From the NCBI RefSeq assembly GCF_021043365.1, contig NZ_JAJNDU010000002.1, positions 1-64,000 of the forward strand: a DNA stretch of 64,000 bases, given 5' to 3'. A model generated the notes under the pieces. That model was not told the DNA's origin, made no database searches, and saw only the letters and a program-made list of their open reading frames with translations. Below, in pieces: positions 27,829 through 36,300 of this stretch; position 1 is the first letter of the stretch, and every line of letters starts with the position of its first letter. The stretch comes from Sphingomonas sp. IC-11. Lineage in GTDB: Bacteria > Pseudomonadota > Alphaproteobacteria > Sphingomonadales > Sphingomonadaceae. The translations under genes were made by a program, and so were the position numbers.

Positions 27829-28973
27829 CCGCCGCCGCCAGCCGCAGCCCGCTCGATTTCCTCTGGTTCCTGCCCTCAGCCGGGGACCAGAGGTATCTGG
27901 CCTCTACCGATGGCGCGCGCGCCGCGACGCCGGGCTATCTGAAACAGGTGGCAGTCGCCGCAGACCAGCTAGGCTTCTCCGGCGCGCTGATGCCGACCGG
28001 ATCGCATTGCGCCGATGCATGGATCACTGCCGCCAGCCTCGCCCCCGTAACCGAGCGGTTGCGGCTGCTGGTCGCGCTGCGGCCGGGGCTCACGCTGCCA
28101 GCGGAGTCGGTGCGGCAGGCGGTGGCGCTGGATCGCATCAGCGACGGGCGGCTTCTGCTCAACGTCGTCACCGGCGGCAGCAGCGAGTTGCTGGCGAGGG
28201 ACGGGATCTTCCTCGATCACCGCGAGCGATACGAACAGACGGCCGAGTTCCTCGATATCTTCCGCGCCCTGGGCCGCGGTGAGACGGTGACGCGCGAGGG
28301 GAAGTACCTGTCGATCCGCAAGGGCCGGCTGGAATTCCCGTTCGTGCAGAAGCCGCATGCGCCGATCTGGTTCGGGGGTTCCTCCGACATCGCGCGGGAG
28401 ATCGCGGCCGAGCATGTCGACGTTTATCTGGCGTGGGGCGAGCCGCCTGCCCAACTGAAGGACGTGATCGACGACGTGCGCGCCCGGGCGGCGGCGCGTG
28501 GGCGCACCATCCGCTTCGGCGTCCGGCTGCACTTCATCGTGCGCGAGACGGAAGCCGAGGCATGGGACGCGGCGAACGACCTCATCCGCCATGTCACCGA
28601 CGATGATATCGCCCGCTTTCAGGCGGCGCTGGCGCGCACTGAGTCGGTAGGCCAAGCCCGGATGCGGGATCTTCACAAGGGCAATCGCGCGGATCTGGAG
28701 GTCAGCCCGAACCTGTGGGCCGGCATCGGGCTGGTGCGGACGGGTGCCGGCACCGCGCTGGTGGGCGACCCCGCAACGATCGCCGAGCGGCTGGAGGAAT
28801 ATGCCGCGATCGGCATCGATACCGTGATCGGTTCGGGCTATCCGCATCTCGAGGAGACCTATCGGGTGGCCGAGCTCCTGTTCCCGCATCTCAATCTGGT
28901 AAACGGCCCGAAGGCGCAGGAAGCGGCGCCGCAATTCCCCTTCACCACATTGCGGCAGGCCGCGGCGAGCTGA
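27825..28973 (+). CDS. ssuD: FMNH2-dependent alkanesulfonate monooxygenase
   Basis: A 382-residue bacterial-luciferase-family monooxygenase close to SsuD throughout. [15 protein letters not shown] at the N-terminus, [14 protein letters not shown] with the conserved Cys, NVVTGGS and [25 protein letters not shown] are SsuD hallmarks. It cleaves aliphatic sulfonates to aldehyde and sulfite with reduced FMN from a separate reductase; no ssuE-like reductase is in the window. ATG at 27825 overlaps the dioxygenase stop. The C-terminal [18 protein letters not shown] is complete, so the enzyme looks functional. Confidence 0.93.
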   Translation: MTAAASRSPLDFLWFLPSAGDQRYLASTDGARAATPGYLKQVAVAADQLGFSGALMPTGSHCADAWITAASLAPVTERLRLLVALRPGLTLPAESVRQAVALDRISDGRLLLNVVTGGSSELLARDGIFLDHRERYEQTAEFLDIFRALGRGETVTREGKYLSIRKGRLEFPFVQKPHAPIWFGGSSDIAREIAAEHVDVYLAWGEPPAQLKDVIDDVRARAAARGRTIRFGVRLHFIVRETEAEAWDAANDLIRHVTDDDIARFQAALARTESVGQARMRDLHKGNRADLEVSPNLWAGIGLVRTGAGTALVGDPATIAERLEEYAAIGIDTVIGSGYPHLEETYRVAELLFPHLNLVNGPKAQEAAPQFPFTTLRQAAAS

Positions 28974-28982
28974 GCAATTGCT

Positions 28983-29006
28983 CCCCTCCGCCGCAGGGAG
29001 GAGGGG
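28983..29006. terminator. Hairpin between converging ssu units
   Basis: CCCCTCC (28983-28989) pairs with GGAGGGG (29000-29006) around a 10-base loop, in the short space between the stops of ssuD and ssuB. There is no U-tract, so intrinsic termination is doubtful, but the location is right for a two-way terminator. Confidence 0.35.
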
Positions 29007-29018
29007 CGCGTTGCCGCC

Positions 29019-29759
29019 TTATTGCTCCAGCAGTCGTTCCAGTATCTCACCCTCGATCAGTGCCAGCCCCGTATCGCCATGGCGACGCGGCCGGCCCGCC
29101 GGGATGGCCCGATCGAGCGTGATCCGCCCGCCTTCCATGATCACCACGCGATTGCCCAGCGTCACTGCTTCGGTCACATCATGCGTCACCAGCAGCGCGG
29201 TGAAGCCCTGGTTCAGCCAGACCCGTTCGATCAGCCGCTGCATTTCGATCCGCGTCAACGCATCAAGTGCGCCGAGCGGCTCATCCAGCAAGAGGAGCCG
29301 TGGCCGGCTGACGAGCGCGCGGGCCAGCGCGACGCGCTGGCGTTGGCCGCCTGACAGGCGCGAGGGCCATTCGCCCGCCTTTTCGGTCAGGCCGACAAGC
29401 GCGAGCGCCTCGACCGCCTGCTCGCGCTTTTGGGCCGGTGTGCCCTCAGCGCCCACCACGACATTGTCGAGCACGCTGGCCCAGGGCAGCAGTCGCGGTT
29501 CCTGAAAGACGACGCGGGTGCGATCGCGATCGGTGTCGATCGCGCCGCCATCGGGTTGCTCCAGCCCGGTGATCGCGCGCAGCAGCGTGCTCTTGCCGCA
29601 GCCGGACCGGCCCACGATCGAGACGAAGTCGCCAGCCGCGACATCCAGGTCGAGCGCGTCGATCACGCGATTGCTGCCGAACGCAATGCCGAGGCCGCGG
29701 ATCGTGATCGTCGCGCCGCCCTGCGCGGCCGCGCGGGCAAGGGTATGGACGGTGGCCAT
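29019..29759 (-). CDS. ssuB: Sulfonate ABC transporter ATP-binding protein
   Basis: A 246-residue ABC ATPase. Walker A GRSGCGKST is at 50-58, the Q-loop at VVFQEPRLLPW, signature LSGGQ at 135-139, and Walker B with LLLLDEP at 155-161, followed by the switch His in LVTHDVTEAV. The Q-loop stretch FQEPRLLPW is characteristic of SsuB/TauB importers. ATG at 29759 lies one base after the permease stop with GGAG upstream; an ATG at 29774 inside the permease gene is an alternative. It powers uptake of sulfonates through SsuC. Last gene of the five-gene unit. Confidence 0.9.
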   Translation of the reverse strand: MATVHTLARAAAQGGATITIRGLGIAFGSNRVIDALDLDVAAGDFVSIVGRSGCGKSTLLRAITGLEQPDGGAIDTDRDRTRVVFQEPRLLPWASVLDNVVVGAEGTPAQKREQAVEALALVGLTEKAGEWPSRLSGGQRQRVALARALVSRPRLLLLDEPLGALDALTRIEMQRLIERVWLNQGFTALLVTHDVTEAVTLGNRVVIMEGGRITLDRAIPAGRPRRHGDTGLALIEGEILERLLEQ

Positions 29760-29760
29760 G

Positions 29761-30618
29761 TCAGCGTACTCCATAAGCCGGGTTCCAGCGCAGGAAGCGC
29801 CGTTCGATCAGGCGTGTGATGCTGTCGGCGAGCTTGCCGAGGCAGGCATAGACCAGGATCGCGAGGACGATCACGTCGGTCTGGCTGAACTCGCGGGCCT
29901 GGTTCGCCATGTAGCCGATGCCCGAATTGGCCGCGATCGTCTCCGCAACGATCAGCGTCAGCCACATGATGCCCAGCGCGAAGCGCAGGCCGACCAGGAT
30001 CGACGGCAGCGCGCCGGGCAGGATCACGCGGCGAAACAGGGTCATGCGCCGCATCCCGTACACCCGCCCCATCTCGATCAACCCCGGGTCAACGGAGGTC
30101 ACACCGTGGTAGGTGTTGAGATAGATGGGAAAGAACACGCCCCACCCGACCAGCAGGATCTTCGCCCCTTCGTCGATCCCGAACCAGAGGATGACGAGCG
30201 GGATCAGCGCGAGGTGCGGAATGGTCCGCACCGCCTGCAACGTCGGATCCAGCAGGCGGCGGAGCCCCGGCGACAATGCGGTGGCAAGGCCAAGCGCGAG
30301 GGCGATCGTGCCGCCCGCCAGGAGACCAACCAGCGCGCGTGCCGCGCTGACGCCCAGGTTGGCGATCAGCGTGCCGTCGCGGATCAGCTCACCCCCGACA
30401 TCGATCACTGCGGTGGGGGCGGGGAGGATCGTTGCCGGCAACGCTCCGGTGGTCGAGGCGAGCTGCCAGGTGGCGAGCAGAAGTACTGGCAGGATCGCGG
30501 GGGTCCAGCGTGCGCGGGCGAACCATGAGCCCGCGGGTGCTGGGGAAGAGGCGCGTGACGGCCCGTGCGGGGCCGCAGGGGCATCGGCGCGCGTCAGGTT
30601 AGGCGCGAGACTGGCCAT
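29761..30618 (-). CDS. ssuC: Sulfonate ABC transporter permease
   Basis: A 285-residue inner-membrane permease with about six helices and a Pro/Ala-rich N-terminal tail of 35 residues. The EAA-like loop is IEMGRVYGMRRMTLFRRVIL followed by PGALPSILVGLRFALGIMW, the signature of SsuC/TauC permeases. IPHLALIPLVILWFGIDEGAKI is also typical. Its gene starts 10 bases after the binding-protein stop and ends one base before the SsuB start. Confidence 0.92.
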   Translation of the reverse strand: MASLAPNLTRADAPAAPHGPSRASSPAPAGSWFARARWTPAILPVLLLATWQLASTTGALPATILPAPTAVIDVGGELIRDGTLIANLGVSAARALVGLLAGGTIALALGLATALSPGLRRLLDPTLQAVRTIPHLALIPLVILWFGIDEGAKILLVGWGVFFPIYLNTYHGVTSVDPGLIEMGRVYGMRRMTLFRRVILPGALPSILVGLRFALGIMWLTLIVAETIAANSGIGYMANQAREFSQTDVIVLAILVYACLGKLADSITRLIERRFLRWNPAYGVR

Positions 30619-30628
30619 AATCGTCTCC

Positions 30629-31597
30629 TCAGCTTTTTGGGGTCCAGCCGGTCCAGGCGATCGCGCCGGCGTCCAGCTTGCGGTTCAGTACGCCGGCCTC
30701 GGTCAAGTAATCGGCGACACGCTGTTGGTTGGCGATGTCGGCCGGCGTGACCGGGTCGACGACAAAGGCCGCGCCCTTGTAGCGCGCGAGCATCTTCTGC
30801 TGCACGGCAAGCGGGAGACGGGTTGCGGCGGCAGAAAGTTTGCTCACCGTGTCCAGGTTCGCCCGCGCCCAGGCAGCCTCATCGCGCAGCGCGTCGAGCG
30901 TGGCGGCGATGGCTTCAGGCCGTTCCTTAACAACCGTTCCCCGGGCGATGTAGAAGACGGTGGAGGCAAGGCCGGCCCGGTCGATTGGGACCTCGCGTGC
31001 GCCATGCCGCTCCTCGGCGAGCCCCCGGTAGGGATCCCAAGTGATCCAGGCATCGATCGACCCGTTGCTGAACGCGGTCATTGCGTCGCCCGGCGCCAGG
31101 TACACCGGCGTCACGTCCTTCAGCGTCAGCCCGTGTTTCTTCAGCGCGATGACCGCGCTGAGTTCGCTGGCCGAGCCCTTGGTAAAGGCGAGGCGCTTGC
31201 CCTTAAGATCGGCGGCGGTGCGTACCGGGGACTGGCGTGGCACGATCAGTCCGCCGGTGATCGCGCTCGGGAAGCTGTGCGTCGCGACATAGACGATGTC
31301 CGATCCGGACGCCTGCGCATAGGCGACCGGCGTATCGCCGACGGCGCCGAGATCGACCGAGCCCGCACGCATCGCTTCGATCAATGGGGGGCCGGAGGGG
31401 AATTCCACCCACCGCACCGGCGTAATACCCTGTGCCGCGAGCGTCTTCTCTACCGCGCCACGCTCCTTCGCAACGAACAGCACGCCGCCCTTCTGAACAC
31501 CGATCGTCAGGCCCTTGCCTGTGCCTGCGCTGCCGCCCTTGCCGCACGCGGCGAGCATCAGCGCCAGCGTGCCGGCCAGCAATGCACGGCGCCTCAC
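30629..31597 (-). CDS. ssuA: Sulfonate ABC transporter substrate-binding lipoprotein
   Basis: A 322-residue periplasmic binding protein of the SsuA/TauA group. The signal peptide ends in the lipobox LAAC with Cys18, so it is a lipoprotein. FVAKERGAVEKTLAAQGITP, VRWVEFPSGPPLIEAMRAGSVD and GAVGDTPVAYAQASG are typical of aliphatic sulfonate binders. Its ATG overlaps the stop of the upstream monooxygenase (ATGA). It delivers sulfonates or related compounds to SsuC/SsuB; true ligand not known. Confidence 0.92.
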   Translation of the reverse strand: MRRRALLAGTLALMLAACGKGGSAGTGKGLTIGVQKGGVLFVAKERGAVEKTLAAQGITPVRWVEFPSGPPLIEAMRAGSVDLGAVGDTPVAYAQASGSDIVYVATHSFPSAITGGLIVPRQSPVRTAADLKGKRLAFTKGSASELSAVIALKKHGLTLKDVTPVYLAPGDAMTAFSNGSIDAWITWDPYRGLAEERHGAREVPIDRAGLASTVFYIARGTVVKERPEAIAATLDALRDEAAWARANLDTVSKLSAAATRLPLAVQQKMLARYKGAAFVVDPVTPADIANQQRVADYLTEAGVLNRKLDAGAIAWTGWTPKS

Positions 31598-32961
31598 TCC
31601 GCCGCCTCCGCCAGCGCGGCCGCTCTTCGGGCGGGGTGCTCCGGAAAGGGCAGGCCCAGATTTTCCCGCAGCGTCGCTCCCTCGTAGTCCGCGCGGAAGC
31701 GACCGCGGCGGCGCAGCTCGGGCAGCACCTCGGCGATGAAGTCATCCAAATGGTCCGGCAGGTGCGGCGGCATCACGTTGAAGCCGTCCGCCCCATGGCC
31801 ATCGAACCAGGATTCAAGCTGGTCGGCGATCTGCCCGGCATCGCCGAAGATCGTCCAATGGCCGCGCGCGCCGGTGACACGCAGGTGAAGCTCGCGGGCG
31901 GTAAGGTTCTCCCGCCGCGCCATGTCCAGAAGCAGCGCCGGGCGGCTCTTGCGCCCGTCGACCTGCACCCACTCGGGAAGCGGCTGGTTCTCGTCATGCT
32001 CCAGCAGGCGATCGTCCTCGAACAGCCGGGCGAGGAACCGTTTGCCAATCTCGGGATGGACGAGCGCCTGGAGCTCCTCGTACTTCTCGCGCGCGTGGCG
32101 CTCGCTGTCGCCTACAACGGCCATGACACCGGGCATGATCTTCAGCGTCTCTGGCCGCCGGCCGTGGCGCGCCATCCGGCCCTTCACATCGGCGTAGAAG
32201 TCTGCGGCGGAGGCGAGCGTCTGATGCGCGGTGAACACCACTTCGGCAGTCGCGGCCGCGAGCTCGCGCCCCGGTTCGGACGATCCCGCCTGGACCACGA
32301 CGGGGTGCCCTTGCGGCGATCGCGGCACGTTGAGCGGCCCGGCCACCGAAAGATGCGCGCCCTTGTGGCCGAGGATGTGGAGCTTCGAAGGATCGGCGAA
32401 GAGGCCGCTGTCGCGATCGCGCGGGAAGGCATCATCCTCCCAGCTTTCCCACAATCCCTTGACCACCGCGGCGAATTCCGCGGCGCGGGCGTAGCGAACC
32501 TCCGGCTCGGGATGCTGCTCCAGCCCGAAATTCTGCGCCTCGCCCGCCGCGGCGGAGGTGACGAGGTTCCACGCCGCCCGGCCGCCGCTGACAGTGTCGA
32601 GCGAGGCGAACAGGCGAGCGAGGAGGAAGGGCGGATAGTAGGTCGTGGTCGCCGTCGCGACGAGGCCGATGCGCTGCGTCCGAGCCGCAATCGCGCTCAG
32701 CAGCGTGATCGGCTCGAACCCGGCGACGCCCGCCATGCGTGCGATGCTTTCCGGATCGTCCCGATCGACGAAGCCGCCCTGGCTGTCGGCCAGGAACATC
32801 ATGTCGAACTTCGCCGCCTCGGCCTTTTGCGCGAGCGAGACGTAATGCTCGATGTCGACGCCTGCATCCTTGGCGGCGCGCGGGTGCCGCCACGCGGCGA
32901 CATGGTGGCCCGTTGCCATCAGGAAAGCGCCGAGGCGGATCGTGTCGGTGCGTTTGGTCAT
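31594..32961 (-). CDS. NtaA/SnaA/DszA-family flavin monooxygenase
   Basis: A 455-residue luciferase-family protein of the NtaA/SnaA/DszA subgroup, distinct from SsuD. Typical stretches are AFLMATGHHVAAWRHP, FDMMFLADSQGG, TTTYYPPFLLARLFASLD, SGGRAAWNLVTS and VQAGSSEPGRELAA. Members oxidise chelators, dimethyl sulfide, dibenzothiophene sulfone and similar compounds with reduced FMN. Here it lies between a TonB receptor and SsuA, so cleavage of a sulfone or sulfonate-like substrate is likely. This second monooxygenase alongside SsuD widens the substrate range. Substrate unknown. Confidence 0.88.
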   Translation of the reverse strand: MTKRTDTIRLGAFLMATGHHVAAWRHPRAAKDAGVDIEHYVSLAQKAEAAKFDMMFLADSQGGFVDRDDPESIARMAGVAGFEPITLLSAIAARTQRIGLVATATTTYYPPFLLARLFASLDTVSGGRAAWNLVTSAAAGEAQNFGLEQHPEPEVRYARAAEFAAVVKGLWESWEDDAFPRDRDSGLFADPSKLHILGHKGAHLSVAGPLNVPRSPQGHPVVVQAGSSEPGRELAAATAEVVFTAHQTLASAADFYADVKGRMARHGRRPETLKIMPGVMAVVGDSERHAREKYEELQALVHPEIGKRFLARLFEDDRLLEHDENQPLPEWVQVDGRKSRPALLLDMARRENLTARELHLRVTGARGHWTIFGDAGQIADQLESWFDGHGADGFNVMPPHLPDHLDDFIAEVLPELRRRGRFRADYEGATLRENLGLPFPEHPARRAAALAEAAE

Positions 32962-32975
32962 GGTTGTTCTCCCGG

Positions 32976-35405
32976 TCAGAGACGGTGACGCAAGGTGAGG
33001 CCAAAGGTGCGCGGATCACCGGGCTGGCCGTAGAAGACGGCGCCGTTCTCGCTGATGCCCTTTGAGTAGAAGTACAGCTTGTTCAGCAGGTTGCGGGACC
33101 AGAGGGACGCTTCCCAGCGACCATCCTTGCCGCGCACGCCGAGCCGCGCGTTGAGGAGGCCAAAGCCTTCCACCAGCGAGAAGCGGCTGAGGTTGTACGT
33201 CGTGTAGAAGGACGAACGGTACGCATAGTCCCCGCCGATGAAGCCGGTGACGGTTTCGCTCAGCGCCGCGTCATAGCTGGCGCCCGCCGACCAGGCCCAT
33301 CGCGGGGCGGCGGGGAGGCGGCGCCCGGACAGGTCGCAGACCGTGGGTTGCCCAGGCGCGCGTATCTCAAACGGGCATTGTGCGTTGGTGTACCGGCGGT
33401 ATTCGGCCGGGTTCCAGGTGCCGCTGGCATAGAGCGACAGACCCGCGACGGGGCGCGCCCGCACATCGCCCTCGATGCCATAGGATCTGACATCGCCGAC
33501 GTTGGCGATATATGCGCGGGGCGGCACGACGCTCGCGTCGACGATCGTCGACTGATAGTTGGAGACGTCGGTCAGGAATGCCGAGAAATTGGCCGTGAGG
33601 CGCCGGTCGAACCATTCGCTCTTCAGGCCGACCTCGTAATTGTCGACCTTCTCCGGCGAGACCACTGCGAGATCCAGCAGCGGCGCACCGTCCGGAGATA
33701 GCGGCAGGGTGGCGAAGTTCAGCCCGCCTGATTTCTGCCCGCGCGCATAGGTGACATAGACCAGCGCGCCCTCGCCCAACTTGCCCGACAGGCTCGCCAT
33801 GCCGGAAAGGTCGCCCCAGCTGCGATCGAGATCGTAGCGCGCATAAATGGGCGTGTAGGCGTTGCGCAGCGCGATCTGCGCCGGGGTCAGCGTCGCAAGC
33901 GGTGATCCGCCGCCGCGCACCTGCTCGTAGAAGCCGTATTTGCGCTCATGCGTGTACCGCAGGCCGACCGTCAGATCGACCGCGTCGGTCAGGTGCCACA
34001 CGCCCTGGCCGAACGCCGCAACGCTTGTCGTCTTTGGCTCCGAGGACGCGTAAGTATAAGTGCCTTCCAACGTCGCGCGGCGTTGTGCCGGCGTCAGGCC
34101 GGCGGTGCCCGGCGCAATGAGAAATTCGCCCGCGTCGCGGCCATATTCGTTGATGAACCAGCCGGGAATTTTCTGGTGGAAGGCATAGAGCCCCACCACC
34201 CAGTCGAGCGTTCGCCGGCCGTTGGAGGCAAGACGAAATTCCTGGCTGAACTGCCGCTGGCGGTCGTACTGATTACCCTCCAACGATATGTTGAGGGCCG
34301 AATAATCAGGGTCGTTGCGCGGCGTCCAGTTCCAGAAGCGCGCCGCGGAGACAGAGGTCAGCGTAGCCCCGCCGAAATCATATTCCGCGTTCACCTGCAC
34401 GCCGCCCTGTTCCATGCGGATCGGGCCCAGCCAGTCGCTGTCGGTGATGCGATCCTTGGGGTCGGCGAGCGGCGGGGTGTAGCCGAACTGCGCGATCCGC
34501 TGGGCATAGTTGAAGGCGATCGGCGCGCCATTGTCATAAGCGGCGAGCGATCCGAGGAGCACCGGAACGCAGCAATTCTGCTCCTGCCGGGCATAATCGC
34601 CGATGACGCGCACGCTCAGCGCTTCGGTCGGCGTGAACAACAATTGCCCGCGCACTGTATAGTTCTGAAAGTCGTGGACGCGGCGATCCTGGAAAATGTT
34701 GCGCAGGTATCCGTCGCGCTTCGTCGCCTCGAACGACAGGCGCCCGGCGACGTTCTCGGCTATTCCGCCGGACAGGGTTCCCCGCGCCTGGAACAGCCCG
34801 TAATTGCCGACCGAAACATCTCCGGAGGCCTCCGGCGTGAAGCTCGGTCGCTTGGTGGTGACGACGATGGCCCCGGCGGTGGTGTTGCGGCCGAACAGGG
34901 TGCCTTGCGGCCCGCGCAGGATCTCCACTCGATCGAGATCCACCAGGTCGAAGCCGGACTGGCCGACGCGCGCATAATAGACGTCGTCGACGTAGAATCC
35001 GACGCCGAGGTCCAGCCCGTTGTTCGCCGTGGCGACGTTCGATCCCAAGCCGCGGATGTTGACCGTCACGTTGCGCGGGTTCGAGGTATAGACCGTCAGG
35101 CTCGGCACCTCCTGATAGATCTGCTGGAGGTGATAGGCGCCTTTCTGCTCCAGCGCCTCGCCGCCCAGCACACTGATGGCAAGCGGCACGTCCTGCACGC
35201 TTTCCGCCCGGCGCCTCGCGGTGACGAGAATGTCAGAACCACCATCGGAAGGGGGGGTGGCTGATGTTGTGGTTTCGGGGTCGATGCTCGCGGCGGTCGT
35301 CCCCGCAGTGGGCGAAGGAGTAATCGTGACGGTGGCGGCATGGCCAGAGGGCGCAGATATGCTGCCTGCGCTGGCCAACAGCCAGGCAGTGAGGGGCAGG
35401 GGCAT
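32976..35405 (-). CDS. TonB-dependent receptor of the organosulfur operon
   Basis: An 809-residue outer-membrane receptor, first gene of the unit receptor-NtaA-SsuA-SsuC-SsuB. The signal peptide ends near GHAA, the TonB-box region reads DILVTARRRAESVQDVP, and the plug has ILRGPQGTLFGRNTTAGAI. The C-terminus ends FGLTLRHRL with a terminal hydrophobic residue. Co-transcription with sulfonate transport genes suggests it imports a bulky or scarce organosulfur compound rather than iron. RBS GGGACC lies about 11 bases upstream of the ATG. A shared palindrome sits 258 bases upstream of the start. Confidence 0.9.
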   Translation of the reverse strand: MPLPLTAWLLASAGSISAPSGHAATVTITPSPTAGTTAASIDPETTTSATPPSDGGSDILVTARRRAESVQDVPLAISVLGGEALEQKGAYHLQQIYQEVPSLTVYTSNPRNVTVNIRGLGSNVATANNGLDLGVGFYVDDVYYARVGQSGFDLVDLDRVEILRGPQGTLFGRNTTAGAIVVTTKRPSFTPEASGDVSVGNYGLFQARGTLSGGIAENVAGRLSFEATKRDGYLRNIFQDRRVHDFQNYTVRGQLLFTPTEALSVRVIGDYARQEQNCCVPVLLGSLAAYDNGAPIAFNYAQRIAQFGYTPPLADPKDRITDSDWLGPIRMEQGGVQVNAEYDFGGATLTSVSAARFWNWTPRNDPDYSALNISLEGNQYDRQRQFSQEFRLASNGRRTLDWVVGLYAFHQKIPGWFINEYGRDAGEFLIAPGTAGLTPAQRRATLEGTYTYASSEPKTTSVAAFGQGVWHLTDAVDLTVGLRYTHERKYGFYEQVRGGGSPLATLTPAQIALRNAYTPIYARYDLDRSWGDLSGMASLSGKLGEGALVYVTYARGQKSGGLNFATLPLSPDGAPLLDLAVVSPEKVDNYEVGLKSEWFDRRLTANFSAFLTDVSNYQSTIVDASVVPPRAYIANVGDVRSYGIEGDVRARPVAGLSLYASGTWNPAEYRRYTNAQCPFEIRAPGQPTVCDLSGRRLPAAPRWAWSAGASYDAALSETVTGFIGGDYAYRSSFYTTYNLSRFSLVEGFGLLNARLGVRGKDGRWEASLWSRNLLNKLYFYSKGISENGAVFYGQPGDPRTFGLTLRHRL

Positions 35406-35662
35406 TGCGATGTGGTCCCTTTATCGATCTGTGATCAGCCCGCGCGCTCGCTGCCCGCCAATCATGCTGGCGAGTGGGCAGGCGCTGGCGATGGATGCGT
35501 GAAGCGGCTTAGCGCGGCGGGTCGACCATGCTCGTTCTCCCGAGATGCGGGAACACGCGCCGTGCCGCCAGTCGACACGCCGGGTGCGCTTTAGCCGTTG
35601 GTGACGCGGAGCAAGCTGATCCCATCAAAACGCCGCGGGCCGCAATCGGGCGACCACCGCTG

Positions 35663-35689
35663 AATCCATACTGAACCAGTAGGAATTAA
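35663..35689. promoter_or_regulatory. Palindrome upstream of the organosulfur TonB receptor
   Basis: AATCCATACTG followed by CAGTAGGAATTAA, an imperfect dyad. It matches the palindrome at 26855-26882 in its outer arms (TCC-TACT and AGTAGGA or ATAGGA, then ATTA). The two sites lie at the outer ends of the two converging organosulfur units. Confidence 0.5.
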
Positions 35690-35792
35690 CGGCAAGATAG
35701 CTTTGGTTCACCCGATGAGAGATCTGCTTCGCTCAGGATCCGACCTCGTTCCGCGAGAAAGGCTCGCTACTTACTCGCCATCTCGGGCGCGG

Positions 35793-35819
35793 TGTCACGA
35801 CGCGTCCTCGCGTCTCGTC
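35793..35819 (+). promoter_or_regulatory. ECF41-type promoter of the decayed AhpD-like gene
   Basis: TGTCACG, 16 bases, CGTC. This fits the published ECF41 consensus TGTCACA-N16-CGTC with one change, and lies 47 bases upstream of the ATG at 35866. Two other copies with perfect elements are at 47195-47281. Confidence 0.65.
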
Positions 35820-35865
35820 AAGTCCGTCAGCGCCGGTGGTCGGCGCCTCTGACGAGGAAAGCATC

Positions 35866-36300
35866 ATGAGCGCAACGCAACGACTGAACTGGTACGACGT
35901 CGCGCCGGACGGCGCCAAGGCCCGGTTCGGGATCTACCATTATGTGACGAAGAACACCGACCCCCGGAGGAGCTCGTCCACCTGATCTTCCTGCGCGTCT
36001 TGCAGATCAACGCGTGCGCGCATCGCGTCGACATGCTGAAGACGATGTTGATCGACAAAGTGGCGCTCATCCCGGTCTGGGCAGAGGTGCCGCACCTGTT
36101 CTCGGATCGCTATAGCGCTGCGCTGGTCTGGGCGGAGGAAGTCACCAACATCAGCGCGATTCATGCGTCCGATCAGGCCTGTGCTGCGGCGGCCGCTGCG
36201 TTCACGTCGAATGAACTGGTCGACCTGACGCTCACCACGTTGCCTTCTATCATCAGGACCAGCAATCGGCCTCGTCACACCCGGATGAAAGTCATCGCCC
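35866..36300 (+). pseudogene. Frameshifted AhpD-like (carboxymuconolactone decarboxylase) gene
   Basis: A broken paralogue of the gene at 46693-47148. The first 32 codons (MSATQRLNWYDVAPDGAKA and on) align with that protein, then a one-base loss in the C-run at 35961-35965 shifts the frame and gives a stop. In the next frame alignment resumes (PEELVHLIFLRVLQINACAH) and runs to about AFTSNELVDLTLT, after which it degrades. The peroxidatic pair CAHC has become CAHR, and about five residues are missing after it. Both the frame and the active site are lost. It keeps an ECF41-type promoter. Confidence 0.8.

Larger units (their letters stand above)
35406..35865. promoter_or_regulatory. Regulatory region between TonB receptor and decayed AhpD-like gene
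   Basis: A 460-base divergent spacer without a gene. It holds the promoter of the organosulfur TonB receptor on the minus strand, the shared palindrome at 35663-35689 and an ECF41-type promoter at 35793-35819 on the plus strand. The 5' leader of the receptor is long, about 180 bases from a GC-rich stem region to the start codon. Confidence 0.5.

Noticed and set aside
35581..35660. SAM-II-like riboswitch in the leader of the organosulfur TonB receptor (minus strand has CAGCTTGCTCCGCG and CGGCTAAAGCG)
   Set aside because: The GCTAAAG core and a possible pseudoknot look similar, but the conserved GAUUU segment after the first stem is missing and the third loop is too short. A covariance-model search would decide.
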